A stretch of DNA of 64,000 bases from Liopterus haemorrhoidalis (taxonomy: Eukaryota; Arthropoda; Insecta; Coleoptera; Dytiscidae), in contig OZ020611.1 of assembly GCA_963971575.1 (NCBI GenBank), forward strand, positions 241,328,654 through 241,392,653, in the 5' to 3' direction. Positions 22,192 through 34,452 of the stretch are shown here, piece after piece. Below the pieces are notes generated by a model, which had not been told where the DNA came from, made no database searches, and saw only the letters and a list, made by a program, of their open reading frames with translations. The translations under genes and the position numbers were made by a program. Within the stretch, counting starts at the first letter, position 1; each line of letters opens with the position of its first letter.

Positions 22192-24059
22192 GGAGCTTAT
22201 ACATTGAAATTTACCATCAATGAAGCGTCAAATTTATTAGCGCGCCCGTATTGAGAACTGACAATAACTGAAGTGACGCCTAGCGGAATATTTTGGAACT
22301 TAACGGAATAGGATTTTGTTGGATGTGGCTCATTTAATTGCCTTGTTTCTATGTGTTAAAGTGAAGAAAAGTGAATAAAATGTCTTGAAAATCGCAACAG
22401 AAAATTAACTGCAATGTGAATTCTTGTGTATTTATTCGTGTGAATCATTTGAGTACAGTATCAAATGTCAAATGTCAAAAAATCCTATTCCAATCGCCAT
22501 TTTGTAAGCGAAAAAGCGCCTCTATAGGTAATGTCACTTCTCAATATGGATGCTATAGTAAACCTCTATTTTTGGGCGAAGAGAGAGACAGACAGATAGA
22601 CAGACAAATAGATGAACAAGCATGACAACATTTTTTATATATGGACGTATATGGACGCTATAGTGAATGTTTTTAAACGAATGGGCAGACAAATGGACAG
22701 AGGGCAGACATGAGCTGCCATTGATGGATTTTTTTGACAGTGACAAGTAATTAAATGATTTACTTAACAATAAAGTTTTCAAAATCACAACTAAATCGTC
22801 TTATATTTAATTATAACCACATACAGAGCGAACACCTTTGATATAGAACAGTGTTTCTCAACCTTTTCTGGCACGGGACCCCCCAAATTACGTAAATATT
22901 GTCTGCGGCCCCCTATATACATATATATAGAGAGAGAAAGATAGAGGGGGAAGAGAAGGGCGAGAGAGAGATAGGAGAGGGGGGCACCAAAGGATGTCTC
23001 AGAACATAGGGAATGCGATTTTTCTCGAAAAGGTATATGAAGTGTGTAAGCAAATCGGGGAAAAATGAATGACCCAAAAAATTTAATGGTAGTATTCAAA
23101 TTTATCAGAAAAATTTTCCCTTAACTTTTTTAAAAAGGAAATTGGGCATCTTTGGAATTAGCTTTTAAAAAGAAACAACTTTTACTTAAATAATATTTAA
23201 AAATCTTTTACGATTGACTAAAAATTGTATTACCTATAATTAATGGCTTGAAGGTAAAGTATTTTAATTTACAAGTCTCCAAAGTTGCTTTCCAATTTGA
23301 TTTAGACATTTTCGCACCCTTACTCTTGAGTTATCAGTAGCTTGGACCATAATAAAAAATAATAATAACAAATATTGCACTTTTAAGTCGTACATGAATG
23401 CACTTGATGAACTTCCAACGCGAATTGTTTTCATAGATATCCATCAATCGATACAACACTTGATATAGTTTACTTTAAATTAGTTGTCAAAATAAAAATA
23501 ATTTATATTACTTATGTTATTAAAGTTATATCTTAATAAATAAAAATGTCATATATTTATGAAAATGGATATAATTTATATCTTGCAAAATTGAGCTCAT
23601 TTCTATAATATTTTCATGCTTCGATCTTATATGACTTCGCGGCCCCCCGACGAAGCTTTCACAGCTCCCCAGCTTTTTTTAGGTCTTCACTTGAAATTTA
23701 GGAGTGAGGACATGCTCGAAAAAACCTAGTTACGCCCTGCCCAGGGGCGCTCAATTAAATCTTGCCTACGGGTGCCACAGATCCTCTCGCCGGCTCTGTA
23801 CATAGGTATTTAACTCGGAATAACAATGTTATTGTTGATTGTTTAAATGCATAATAAAACTCCAACATACCTGTTTTGTTAATGCCGTTGTTTGTCGATT
23901 GATTTTCTATTTTCGGTCTTTTACTATATTTAATGTATGATCTTTTATAACTATATTTTTCCTTTAACTTTCTTGTCGTCTCTTCATAAGAATGAATCAT
24001 GATGATGTAGATCAGTGTTTCTCAGTTCATGGTGGTCTGCGGACCATTGGTGGTCCAGT
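22192..24059. other. Non-coding with hAT-like end fragments
   Basis: The sequence CAGTGTTTCTCAACCTTTTC at 22849 resembles hAT termini, and a similar one starts at about 24015. No matching inverted end was found for either. A GACA-rich tract lies at about 22586-22610 and a GA-rich tract near 22926-22985. No gene was recognised. Confidence 0.45.
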
Positions 24060-24887
24060 TTTTTTTTTTGTCATTATGTTTAGTTATCCTTATGTATATT
24101 TTCATTTTTAAGTCAAATTTCAGCAAATGTTTTATTGTAAGTTTCATCCGAAAGAAAACTAAAATTATGTTCAAATACTCAATTAATAATAAACAATTAT
24201 CAAGAAAAGATTCAATGCATGACTTGGGTATCATATATGACTCATAACTACTTTTCAAAGAACACATTGATACAATTGTAAAAAAAAGTCTATAAGCTAC
24301 TGGGCTTCGTTTTGAGAACTTCCAAATCATTTCAACATATTAAATCAATTATTTTGCTTTATAATTCAATTGTAAGACCAGTGGCGGATCTACATACGGG
24401 CTAATAGGGCTTAAGCCCTGGGCCCCGGATCCGCAAGGGGCCCCCAACCTCTCGGACACATACCTTTTCTATACCTGGGATGGCCAAGGCGTCGACCGCG
24501 GTCGACCGGTCGCCTGACTTGAACATTCACAAATCATGTTGATAAATTCAGAACGTACTTGGATAAAAAAATAATAATAAAAAAGTAAAAATTCAAAATT
24601 ATTCTCTGCAATTAGTAGATTTTTTTTAAAATATTTACAATAGCAACGTATTTCTACAGAAAACACAGCTAAAAAGAATTATTTTAGTTAATATTAAATG
24701 CGATGTACATTTTAAATCAATGGCTTGTGAGCTTCTGGAAATTAATAAGCAGGGATAAATATCCAAATATTTGGAGAGTTGTTGCATATTTCAATGCCTT
24801 TTTTATGCGAGTCAGCATTTTCCTGCATGAATGCGGCAAAAACTAACAGATCACAATTATCGGATCTACATTTGTAATCGTGTTTAA

Positions 24888-25397
24888 CCCTTTGAGTCCT
24901 AGTAGCTTCGCACTGGAACCACCTATTTATAAATTATTTCCTAACGTCCTAGTCCACACAATTTGGAACCACCAGCGTGAGTCATGCGTTAAGACATGTT
25001 ATAACACGAAAATGATTGAAATTTACGCACATCGGTTATTGTCGTTGCAGCCTCAGGCGTATAAACAAGTGTCGTAGTGGTTCTAGACAGTGAATTTTTA
25101 ATAACTAACTTTTGTATTTAAATATTGAATTTCAACAATGGGCATTGTGAAAGTTGCAATGTAGGGTTGTGCCTTGATAACAAACGAAATTGTTTCAAAG
25201 AATTCCATAGACATTAAGTAATATTTTTTGTAACTACATTTTACTGGTGGTCCCAATTTGGAACCACCATTTTTTTTGAAAATTTTGATAAATACGTAAT
25301 TGTGTTCAATAAAATTAGTTTCATTTTTCAATACCTAATATAATTTTTCAACGTCAATTATTAACTTTTCTATTTTAAAAAATCAGGACTCAAAGGG
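24888..25397. mobile_element. piggyBac-type MITE, nested in the hAT
   Basis: The 510-bp element begins CCCTTTGAGTCCT and ends AGGACTCAAAGGG, flanked on both sides by TTAA (24884-24887 and 25398-25401). Both features are diagnostic of piggyBac-like elements. The motif TGGAACCACC occurs several times inside in both orientations. There is no transposase. Confidence 0.88.
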
Positions 25398-25401
25398 TTA
25401 A

Positions 25402-25683
25402 AGCCTGTAATACATGATGCGATTTCTCGTTTTGAATCTCGTACGATTTATCGTACAAGAATTATTGTATCGTGTACTACAGGATTTTCGTACGAGATCT
25501 TGTACGATATTGAAAACCATCCAATATTTATGCTCCAGACCTAAAATATTGTATAGAAATGAACAGATATCGACGCAGTAGATTATTGCGCATAGTCACG
25601 TGACCGATACCGTTAGGAATAATTATCGTACGATAAATCGTACGAGATTCAAAACGAGAAATCGCATCATGTATTACAGGCTT
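25402..25683. mobile_element. MITE with perfect 55-bp TIRs (AGCCTGTAATAC family)
   Basis: The arms 25402-25456 and about 25629-25683 are exact reverse complements beginning AGCCTGTAATACATGATGCG. The piggyBac MITE ends immediately to the left. A 49-bp relative lies at 62810-62858 with TTA on both sides, suggesting a 3-bp TTA target as in PIF-Harbinger. The right flank here reads TTC instead of TTA. Confidence 0.85.
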
Positions 25684-26263
25684 TCGAATTAGTTTAAGTT
25701 CATACGAGCCAAATTTTAGCAAATTTGTCGAAACTATCCAATATCAAGTGTCATCAAATTTAAAAAATACTGTCTTTTTTTTTTTTGAAAAATTAGCTCT
25801 TAATTTATTTTAATAAAATTGTAAAACAATAATTTTCTTTTTTTTTTCCCTATACTTTCTTAAATTTTTTTAAATTCAGTACCACTTCTAATAAACAGTT
25901 ATTTATATGTAATTTAATAGCAGTCATAGTGAAATGTCTTCGTCATCAGCTCGTTAGTATCTTCTAAAAACGTCACTAATTCATAAGTATTTAACATTCC
26001 AAAAAAAAAAAAAAAAACTCGATTTGTGTGTACCTAAAAAAATCTTTAAAAATAACATCAATTCGTCAGTACCTTCTAAAAAAACGTAGTCGCCCGCAAG
26101 AACAACTTCACCAAAAAGTCCAATGTCTAAAGGTTTGGTCACCCCTGTTCTATACCAAGCTCGGCTTATAAGAGAAAAGATCAAAACAAAAATATTACTA
26201 AGATGAGGAAGTAATGGTATTCGGACTGGTCAGAAATTAAAATTAAAACAATATTTTAACTTC

Positions 26264-26302
26264 GCTAACGTTTCGATTTAATATTAAATCTTCATCAGAG
26301 CT
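26264..26302 (-). ncRNA. Hammerhead-ribozyme-like core, left arm
   Basis: Exact inverted copy of the core at 26507-26545, read on the minus strand. Confidence 0.5.
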
Positions 26303-26506
26303 AGAATGAAAATATAGCTATAATTTAAGATGATACAATTAGTTTTACATTATAAAGTATACGAAATTAATTTTACAATATCAGTTTATCAATATCTAAC
26401 TACAACTAAATGTGAAAATTATGGTAATATTAAAAGATGAAAATAAATAAATAAATAGATAAATAAAATAATAATACAATAAATCACAAATTCAGATTTT
26501 CATTCT

Positions 26507-26545
26507 AGCTCTGATGAAGATTTAATATTAAATCGAAACGTTAGC
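26507..26545 (+). ncRNA. Hammerhead-ribozyme-like core, right arm
   Basis: The order is AGCT, CTGATGA (conserved box), A, a self-complementary stem GATTTAATATTAAATC, GAAAC, then GTT and AGC. AGC/GCT would form a short stem I around a GUU cleavage site. Stem III is minimal, and the ACGU next to the GAAA box is self-complementary, so activity, if any, may need a dimer. The extra A after CTGATGA departs from the textbook hammerhead. Confidence 0.5.
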
Positions 26546-26902
26546 GAAGTTAAAATATTGTTTTAATTTTAATTTCTGACCAGTCCGAATACCATTACTT
26601 CCTCATCTTATTATATTTTACGGACGTAACCATCTAATTCAAGAAAAATATTACTTAAAAACAACACAAAAAAATTAAAAACACAAATTTACTAATATTT
26701 ATTGAAAATCAACATAAGTGAAGCGCATGTATGGGCCCCTTGGTATTTTTAAGCCCTGGGCCCCCAATAAGCTAGATCCGCCACTGTGTAAGACCTCACT
26801 AGAGATTTTTGGCTTGGGGGTCCAATTATACATAATTTTTATAAACACAGGGCAAAATATCAATTTCAAATTATTGTAATGAGATACTTTATAATTTCTA
26901 AA

Positions 26903-29487
26903 TCTATATATATAAAATCGTAACTAAGCTACCTACTCATAATCAACGCCCAGCCCAAACCACTGAGCCTACAATCATGAAATTTGGCGAGTATATTCCC
27001 TCCATGACGTAAGGACCCACTAAGAACGGATTTTTCGAAACTCATTCTCTAAGTGGGTGAAAAGGGGTTTAAAAGGGGTAAAATGTGGCTTCACGGTTTT
27101 CTTAATATCTCTTAGGTCCAATAAGATATCGACTTGATTTTAGCTTACAATGATTACTCATCTAAATATTAAAAAACTAATTTCAGGATTTTGTCCTAAT
27201 CGACCCCTAAAGGGGTGAATGTACAATCAGGATGAATTATAGAACCCTTCGCATCTTCTGTGTTTATTGTGTTATAACAATCCTTTTTGGCATATAGGTG
27301 TCTTTTTAAAATATTTAGAAAGTGTTTAGACCGTTTTTTTAAATTTCACCCCTAAAGGGGTAAATTGGTATTTTTTATTCGATAGAATGTCGTCTAGACA
27401 GAGAAACATAAAATTCGGGGAGTATATCCCTTTTATGACTTAACAACCCCCATAAGAAATGATTTTTGTATTCGATTGAACATCCCTTGGATATAGATAA
27501 ATAAAATTCGTAAAGTATATTCCCTCCATGACGGAAGCAGCCACTAAGACTGGATTTTTGAAATTCCACCCCTAAGAAGTGAAAAGGGGTGAAATGTGAT
27601 TTCAAAGATTCCTCAATACCTCTTAGGACCAATAAGTATCGTCTTGGATTTTGCTTACAAAGATTACCAATACAAATGCCGAAAAACTTATTTCAGGATG
27701 TTGTCCGAATCAACCCCTATAGGGGTCTACAATCGCAGTGAATTATACAACCCTTCGTATTTCCTGGGTTTATTGAGTTATAACAATCCTTTTTTGGCAT
27801 ATCGGTGTCTTTTTAAAATAACTCGAAATGGTTTTGACAGTTTTTAAAAATTTCACCCCTAAAGGGGTAAATGGACCGTTTTTAAAAATTTCACCCCTAA
27901 AGGGGTAAATGGACATTTTTTACTCGATAGAACCTCCTCTGGACAAGATACATGAAATTTGTAAAGTATATTCCCTGTATGACGTAAGTTCCTTCGTTAT
28001 TTCGTAAGTTATTTCATAAGTATTTATATTCGATAAAACTTCCCTTGGATATAGAGACATAAAAATCGAGAAGTATATTCCTTCCGTGATGTAAGCACCC
28101 ACTAAGAAGAGATTTTTCGAAAATCGAGCCCTAAGGGGTGAAATGTGATTTGAAGGATTCCTCAATATACCTTAGGACCAATGAGATATTGATTTGGTTT
28201 TTGATTACAAAGGTTACCCATACAAATTTTTGAAACAGTAATTCAGGATTTTGCCCTAATCAACCCCTAAAGTGGTAAATCTACATTTGGGGTGAATTAT
28301 AGAAACCTTTATATTTCCAGAGTTATAACATTCCATTTTGGTACATAATTTTCTATTTATAATATTTAGAAAGCGTTTTGAAAGTTTCTAGATTCGGGGT
28401 GGATTATAGAACCGTTTGTAGTTTCTGTCTTTGTTGTACTATAACTATGTTGTATTTTTTCGCATTTAGGTGACATTTTAATATCATTAGTTTCAAGATC
28501 ATTTCATTTTGACCGTTTTTTTTTTTTTATATTTCACCCCTAAATGTCATTTTTTATATTTCCCTAAATGTCATTGGTACATTGGTATTTTTTAGTAGAC
28601 AATTGAAATTCGGGGACTATATTTCTTCCATGACGTAGGCAACCACTAAGAAGAGATTTCTCGAAGTTCGACCCCTAGGGGGTGAAAACGGATTTCTTAA
28701 TATCTCTTGATGAAATAACGACTTGCTTTTTACTTACTATAGTTACCCGTACGCATGTATAAAAATGTAATTTAGAATTTTGCTTCAATCAACACTTAAC
28801 GGGGCGAATCTTCATTAAATCAGGGCGACTTATATAATGTTTCGTAACTTATTTGTTTGTTGAGTTATAACATTCCTTTTTGGTATATATATATATTTTT
28901 TTCTAATCTTTAGAAAGTATTTTAAACGTTTTTTTATTTTTATCTATAATGGGGTAAATAGGTATATTTTTGATTAAATACATGGAATTCCGGGAACATA
29001 TTCCTTCCATAACGTAAGCATCGATCCCTTTATATCTCCTATGCTTCTTGAGTTATAACATTCCTTTCTGGCATATAGGTGACTTTTTAAAATCTTTCGA
29101 TAGTGTTCTAACAGTTTTTTAAATTCCATTCCTAAAGAATTTTTATTATTAGAAATAAGAAATTCCAAGAGTACATTTCTCGATATGACGTAAGAACCCA
29201 CTAAGAAAGGATTTTCGACCCCTATGAGGTGAAAAGGAGTAAAAAATTTTTTCACGGATTCCTCAGTATCTCTTAGGACAGATGAGATATCGACTAGATT
29301 TTTGCTTATAAAACTTACCCGTGCACATGTTTAGAAACGAACTACGAATTTTACACTAATGAACCTCTAACGGGGTGAATCTACACTTGAGGAGAGAGTC
29401 AGCAATGTGATCTATAAAGAACCATAATAATTGCACGATGATTGCAAACCGTCAATAAACCGTAGCGAAGCACGGGTACTCAGCTAG
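26903..29487 (+). mobile_element. Non-autonomous Helitron A
   Basis: The 5' end is TCTATATATATAAAATCG, preceded by A. The 3' end is CTAG followed by T, with a CCGTAGCGAAGCACGG hairpin about 10 nt upstream. These are classic Helitron features (A/T insertion site, TC start, CTRR end, no duplication). The interior is built of imperfect modules of about 500 bp. Each contains CACCCCTAAAGGGGT-type inverted repeats and GTTATAACAATCCTTTTTGG. No Rep/helicase is encoded. Confidence 0.9.
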
Positions 29488-31072
29488 TTTACGTATATTT
29501 TCCCAATCTTTCCATAACGTAAAACAATCCTAAATAATTAAACACAATCCTTCCATAACGTAAGCATCGTAATATTCCTTTCTGGCATATAGGTGACTTT
29601 TTAAAATCTTTCGATAGTGATGTGACAGTTTTTTAAATTTCATTCCTAAAGGGTAAATTAGTATTTTTTATTAGAAAGAAGAAATTCCAAGAATAGATTT
29701 CTCGATATGACGTAAGAACCCACTAAGAAGGGATTTTTCGACCCCTATGGGGTGAAAAGGAGTAAAATGGTTTTTCACGGATTCCTCAATATCTCTTAGG
29801 ACAGATGAGATATCGACTAGGTTTTCGCTTATAAAAGTTACCCGTGCACATGTTTAGAAACAAACTGAAATTTTTACACTAATGAGCCTCTAACGGGGTG
29901 AATCTACACTTGAGGAGAAAGTAAGCAATGTGATCTATTGAGAAATGACATTACCGTTGGCGGCGCTGTACTCCAAGGCAATATGGCTGTCGTGTCTAGT
30001 ATTCAGCTGTCCAATATGTTAACAGCGAACAGGTTAATTTAAGCACAGTACATTTTTATTTTATGAAAATGTATCTATCGACATTCTAACAAAAAATCAA
30101 TACTAGAAAATATGTAATAATTTCAAACAGTACTACAGCGTGTAGTACAATATTTGACCAGCAGACTGCGTAACCGAGCGTGTCAGTTCTCAATAGGGGA
30201 AACTTCCTAAGCGCCCTGACATCTGGTGGCAATTTGTGAAAGATACGAAACCCACATTGTTTTGTTTTGTTCAATGGAGAAATACGTGTTTTTTTGTTGT
30301 TTGTGTTTTATTTTTGTGTATCATGGAAAAAAAACAATCAATTTTGTTGTGTGCCGCAATGTAAATCGTGAATAATGAAGAATCCTTCTTAAACATTCCA
30401 TAATTTACCTAACCTAACCTAAATCGAAAAAAATATCAATTGAAACGACGTTTGGAGGCAGAGAGAAAGTGGATCGTAGGTTTTTGGACTCAAAAACTAA
30501 AAATGGGCAAAAATCCAAGCCCATGCATGCATGTTTGCCCGTTGCATTTTATGGAAAGTGATTTTTTACGTCCAAAAAAGACTGAAAAAAAGCATTTATC
30601 GCACCTAAAATTTGCCTAAATCATCAGTTGATATATTAAAAGGCCCTTCTACTTTTTCAGGCAGAGATATTAATTTTTACTAATATATTTACCATATTTT
30701 AGTTGTTATTATATTGACAGACAGTCAAATAGAATTAAAAATACAATGAAAAACTAAAAATATCCTTGAAATTTCTTTAGAATAGTATATTATTACATAT
30801 CTTGTAAATCGTAGATTACCTTTAAATTAAAAAAAAGTTCGGAAAACAGAAAAATACAACTCGTGTTCATTTTCACCATGTAAACAAATACACGAATAAC
30901 AGTTTAATGTGGCTTTAGAGTATTCCAGCTTTGCCGCATACGGCGCTGCGATCTTAAAAAGTTTGCCCTATAGAGAACCATGATTTATAACTATAATTAT
31001 AATTTATTTTAAAATTATTATAATAATTGCATGATGATCGCAGACCGTAACGAAGCACGGGTCTTTAGCTAG
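29488..31072 (+). mobile_element. Helitron D, 3' part only, with an inserted 1-kb element
   Basis: The sequence matches the last third of Helitron A (TTCCATAACGTAAGCATCG onward) and ends CGAAGCACGGGTCTTTAGCTAG followed by T. The 5' part is missing. It is interrupted at 29939-30967. Confidence 0.8.
29939..30967. mobile_element. About 1-kb insertion in Helitron D flanked by CTAT
   Basis: Helitron sequence breaks at GTGATCTAT and resumes at CTATAGAGAACC. The interrupting 1029 bp are flanked by CTAT (29935-29938 and 30968-30971). Both ends contain a GGCGGCGCTGTA / GCAGCGCCGTA type motif near the border in inverted sense, but I find no clean TIR. Internal CTCAATAGGGGAAACTTCC near 30190 resembles the left border in inverse. 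The class is unknown. Confidence 0.5.
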
Positions 31073-31401
31073 TTAAATAAATAAATTTCTTACCTCTATG
31101 TTTTTTTTTTTTTTTTTTTCTTAACAAAATAATTATTTATATTTAAGATTTCTTTGCAGTTTTATGTTGATAAATCCGTAAACAGATGTGTATTTTACTA
31201 TTTTGTGATTGACTATATTTGATAAATTGTTATCGAGCTGCTAGCTTTATATATAAATGTATTATCAAGGGAATAAACGATTTTTGCTAATTTCCAATTA
31301 TTTATCTATAGATTTTTGTTTTATTTGACCTTGGAGATTACCTCCATAGTCACTTATCTAAATCGATACATCTTGTTGTCTAAAGTGTAAATATAAACTT
31401 A

Positions 31402-34269
31402 CTAGCTGAGTACCCGTGCTTCGCTACGGTATATTGACGGTCTGCCATCATCGTGCAATTATTATAAGTCATGGTTCTCTGTAGATCACATTGCTAACTC
31501 TCTCCTCAAGTGTAGATTCACCACGTTGGAGGCTCATTAGTGTAAAATTTTCAGTTTGTTTCTAAACATGTGCACGGGTAACTTTTATAAGCAAAAACCT
31601 AATCGATATCTCATCTATCCTAAGAGATATTGAGGAATCCGTGAAAAACTATTTTACTCCTTTTCACCCCATAGGGGTCGAAAAATCCTTTCTTAGTGGG
31701 TTCTTACGTCATATCGAGAAATGTTTTCTTGGAATTTCTTATTTCTAATAAAAAATACTAATTTACCCTTTAGGAATGAAATTTAAAAAACTGTCAGAAC
31801 ACTATCGAAAGATTTTAAAAAGTCACCTATATGCCAGAAAGAAATGTTATAACTCAAGAAGCACAGGAGATATAAATAGTTCGATGCTTACGTTATGGCA
31901 GGAATATGTTCCCGGAATTCCATGTATCTAATCAAAAATATACCAATTTACCCCTTTATAGGTAAAAAAGAAAAGGTTCAAAAGACTTTAGAAAAAAAAA
32001 AAAAAGTACGCCAAAAAGGAATGTTATAACTCAACAAACCAAGATGTTACAAAAGATTATATAACTCGCCCTGATTTAATGTAGATTCGCCCCGTTAAGT
32101 GTTGATTGCAACAAAATCCTAAATTACATTTTTATACATCCGTACGGGTAACCATAGTAAGTAAAAAGCAAGTCGTTATTTCATCAAGAGATATTGAGAA
32201 ATCCATTATCACCCCCTAGGGGTCGAATTTCGAGAAATCTCTTCTTAGTGGTTGCCTACGTCATGGAAGAAATATAGTTCCCGAATTTAAATTGTCTACT
32301 AAAAAATAGCAATGTACCAATGAAATTTAGGGTAATGTAAGAATAGCAATTTAGGGGTGAAATATAAAAAAAACGGTCAAAATGAAATGACCTTGAAACT
32401 AATGATATTAAAAAGACACCTAAATGCGAAAAAGTACAACAAAGAGTGTAGATACAAAGGGTTCTATAATTCACCCGAATCTAGAATCGCCCTTTTAGGT
32501 TGATGATTAGAACACTGAAAGCAAAAATCAAATTAATATATCATTAGACCTAAGAGATAATGAAGAATCCGAGGAAAAACATTTTATCACTTTCCATCCC
32601 GTAGGGGCCGAATTTCGAAAAATTCCATATAAGCGGGTGCTTGCGACATGGAGGGAATATATTTCCTGAATTCCATATCTCTATGTCAAGGGACGTTCTT
32701 TCGAATAAAAAATACCAGTTTACTCCTTTAGGGATGAAATTTAAAAAACTTCCAAAACGCTTCCTAAATATTTTAAATAGAAAATTATGTACCAAAATGG
32801 AATGTTATAACTTAAATATAAAGGTTTCTATAATTCACCCCAAATGTAGATTCACCACTTTACGGGTTCATTAGGACAAAATCCTGATTTACTGTTTCAA
32901 AAATTTGTATGGGTAACCTTTGTAATCAAAAACCAAGTCAACATCTCATTGGTCGTAAGGTATATTGAGGAATTCTTCAAATCACATTTCACCCCTTAGG
33001 GCCCGAATTTCGAAAAATCTCTTTTTAGTAGGTGCTTACATCACGGAAGGAATATACTTCCCGAATTTCATGTCTCTATATCCAAGGGAAGTTCTATCGA
33101 ATAAAAATACCCATTTACTCCTTTAGAGGTGAAATTTAAAAAAACTGTCAAAATTTCGAGATATTTGAAAAAGACACCTATGTGCCAAAAAGAAACGTTA
33201 TAACTCAATTAACACAGGAAATACGACGGGTTGTTTAATTCACCCCGATTATAGATTTACCCCTTTAGGGGTTGATTAGGAAAGAATCCTGAAATAATTT
33301 TTTCGGCATTTGTATGGGTAATCTTTATAAGCAAAAGCCAAGTCCATATCTTATTGGTCCTAAGAGATATTAAGGAATCCTATATATTATCCGATATTAG
33401 GGATGAAATTTTAAAAATCGGTCAAAACACTTTCTGAATATTTTAGAAAGACAACTATAAGCCAAAAAGGAATGTTATAATACAATAAACACAGAAGATG
33501 CGAAGGGTTCTATAATTCGCCCTGATTGTAGATTCACCCTTTTAGGGGATGATTAGGACAAAACCCTGAAAAAAGTTTTTCAACATTTATATGGATAACC
33601 TTTATAAGCAAAAACCAAGGCGATATATTATTGGACCTAAGAGATATTGAAGAATCCGTGAAAACACATTTTACCCTTTTTCGCCCCTTAGGGGTTGAAT
33701 TTACAAAAATCATTTCTTAGGGGGTCCTTACGTCATAAAAGGGATATACTCCCCGAATTTTATGTTTCTTTGTCTAGACGACATTGTATCAAATAAAAAA
33801 TACCAATTTACCTCTTTAGGGGTGAAATTAAAAAAAAACGGTCAAAACACTTTCTAAATATTTTAAAAAGACACCTATATGCCAAAAAGGAATGTTATAA
33901 CACAATAAACACAGAAGATGCGAAGGGTTATATAATTCACCCTGATTGTACATTCACCCCTTTAGGGGTCGATTAGGACAAAATCCTGAAATTAGTTTTT
34001 TAATATTTAGATGAGTAATCATTGTAAGCTAAAATCAAGTCGATATCTTATTGGACCTAAGAGATATTAAGAAAACCGTGAAGCCACATTTTACCCCTTT
34101 TAAACCCCTTTTCACCCACTTAGAGAATGAGTTTCGAAAAATCCGTTCTTAGTGGGTGCTTCCGTCATGGAGGGAATATACTCGCCAAATTTCATAATTT
34201 TAGGTTCAGTGGTTTGGGCTGGGCGTTGATTATGAGTAGGTAGCTTAGTTACGATTTTATATATATAGA
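31402..34269 (-). mobile_element. Non-autonomous Helitron B, inverted relative to A
   Basis: Read on the minus strand it starts TCTATATATATAAAATCG after A, and ends in a hairpin (CCGTAGCGAAGCACGG) and CAGCTAG before T. The modules are the same as in Helitron A, with more units. It faces Helitron A across about 1.9 kb, so A and B form a very long imperfect inverted repeat. Confidence 0.9.
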
Positions 34270-34452
34270 TAACAGGTACTATGTACATTTTAGACATACC
34301 TACACTTTATATACATATTACATACGTACACCTGTTTCCATTATGTATACTATTTTATTATGTAACTACCCATATCAAATAAATTCATAATAATTTAGTA
34401 ATCTACTTTAATTTATACTGAAATAAAAAAAATATTGTCGATTATTTTTAGA

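Larger units (their letters stand above)
26199..26610. repeat. 115-bp perfect inverted repeat with hammerhead-like cores
   Basis: The arms 26199-26313 and 26496-26610 match exactly in reverse complement, around a 182-bp AT-rich spacer. Each arm carries a CTGATGA...GAAAC core (see the ncRNA entries). After the right arm comes ATTTTACGGACGTAACC, shared in related form with 36785-37005 and about 49005-49030. This looks like the terminal part of a Penelope-like or other ribozyme-bearing retroelement in inverted arrangement. The class is inferred. Confidence 0.85.
24379..26786. mobile_element. Non-autonomous hAT element with perfect 8-bp duplication
   Basis: The ends read CAGTGGCGGATCTA at the left and the same inverted at the right. 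TGTAAGAC flanks both sides (24371-24378 and 26787-26794). Subterminal GGGCTTAAGCCCTGGGCCC also recurs inverted near 26750. The interior has no transposase and carries three other insertions (24888-25397, 25402-25683, 26199-26610). A 16-bp perfect palindrome GTCGACCGCGGTCGAC is at 24491-24506. Confidence 0.92.
24060..26902 (+). mobile_element. LINE RT fragment, broken by a hAT and a Helitron
   Basis: The plus strand at about 24100-24370 encodes MHDLGIIYDS, LLFKEHIDTIVKK and LLYNSIVRP (frames broken), the region after the RT palm of jockey-like LINEs. The hAT at 24379-26786 interrupts it. It resumes at 26795 (RPHLEIFGLGVQLYI) and runs to 26902, where Helitron A begins. This gives a relative order of insertions. 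Confidence 0.75.

Noticed and set aside
22849..24060. hAT element from the CAGTGTTTCTCAACC end at 22849 to the similar end near 24015
   Set aside because: Both ends are in the same orientation and no 8-bp duplication was found, so they are separate fragments.
26903..34269. CRISPR-like array from the regularly recurring CCCCTTTAGGGG units
   Set aside because: Units are degenerate, about 500 bp apart, and lie within Helitron borders in a eukaryotic genome.
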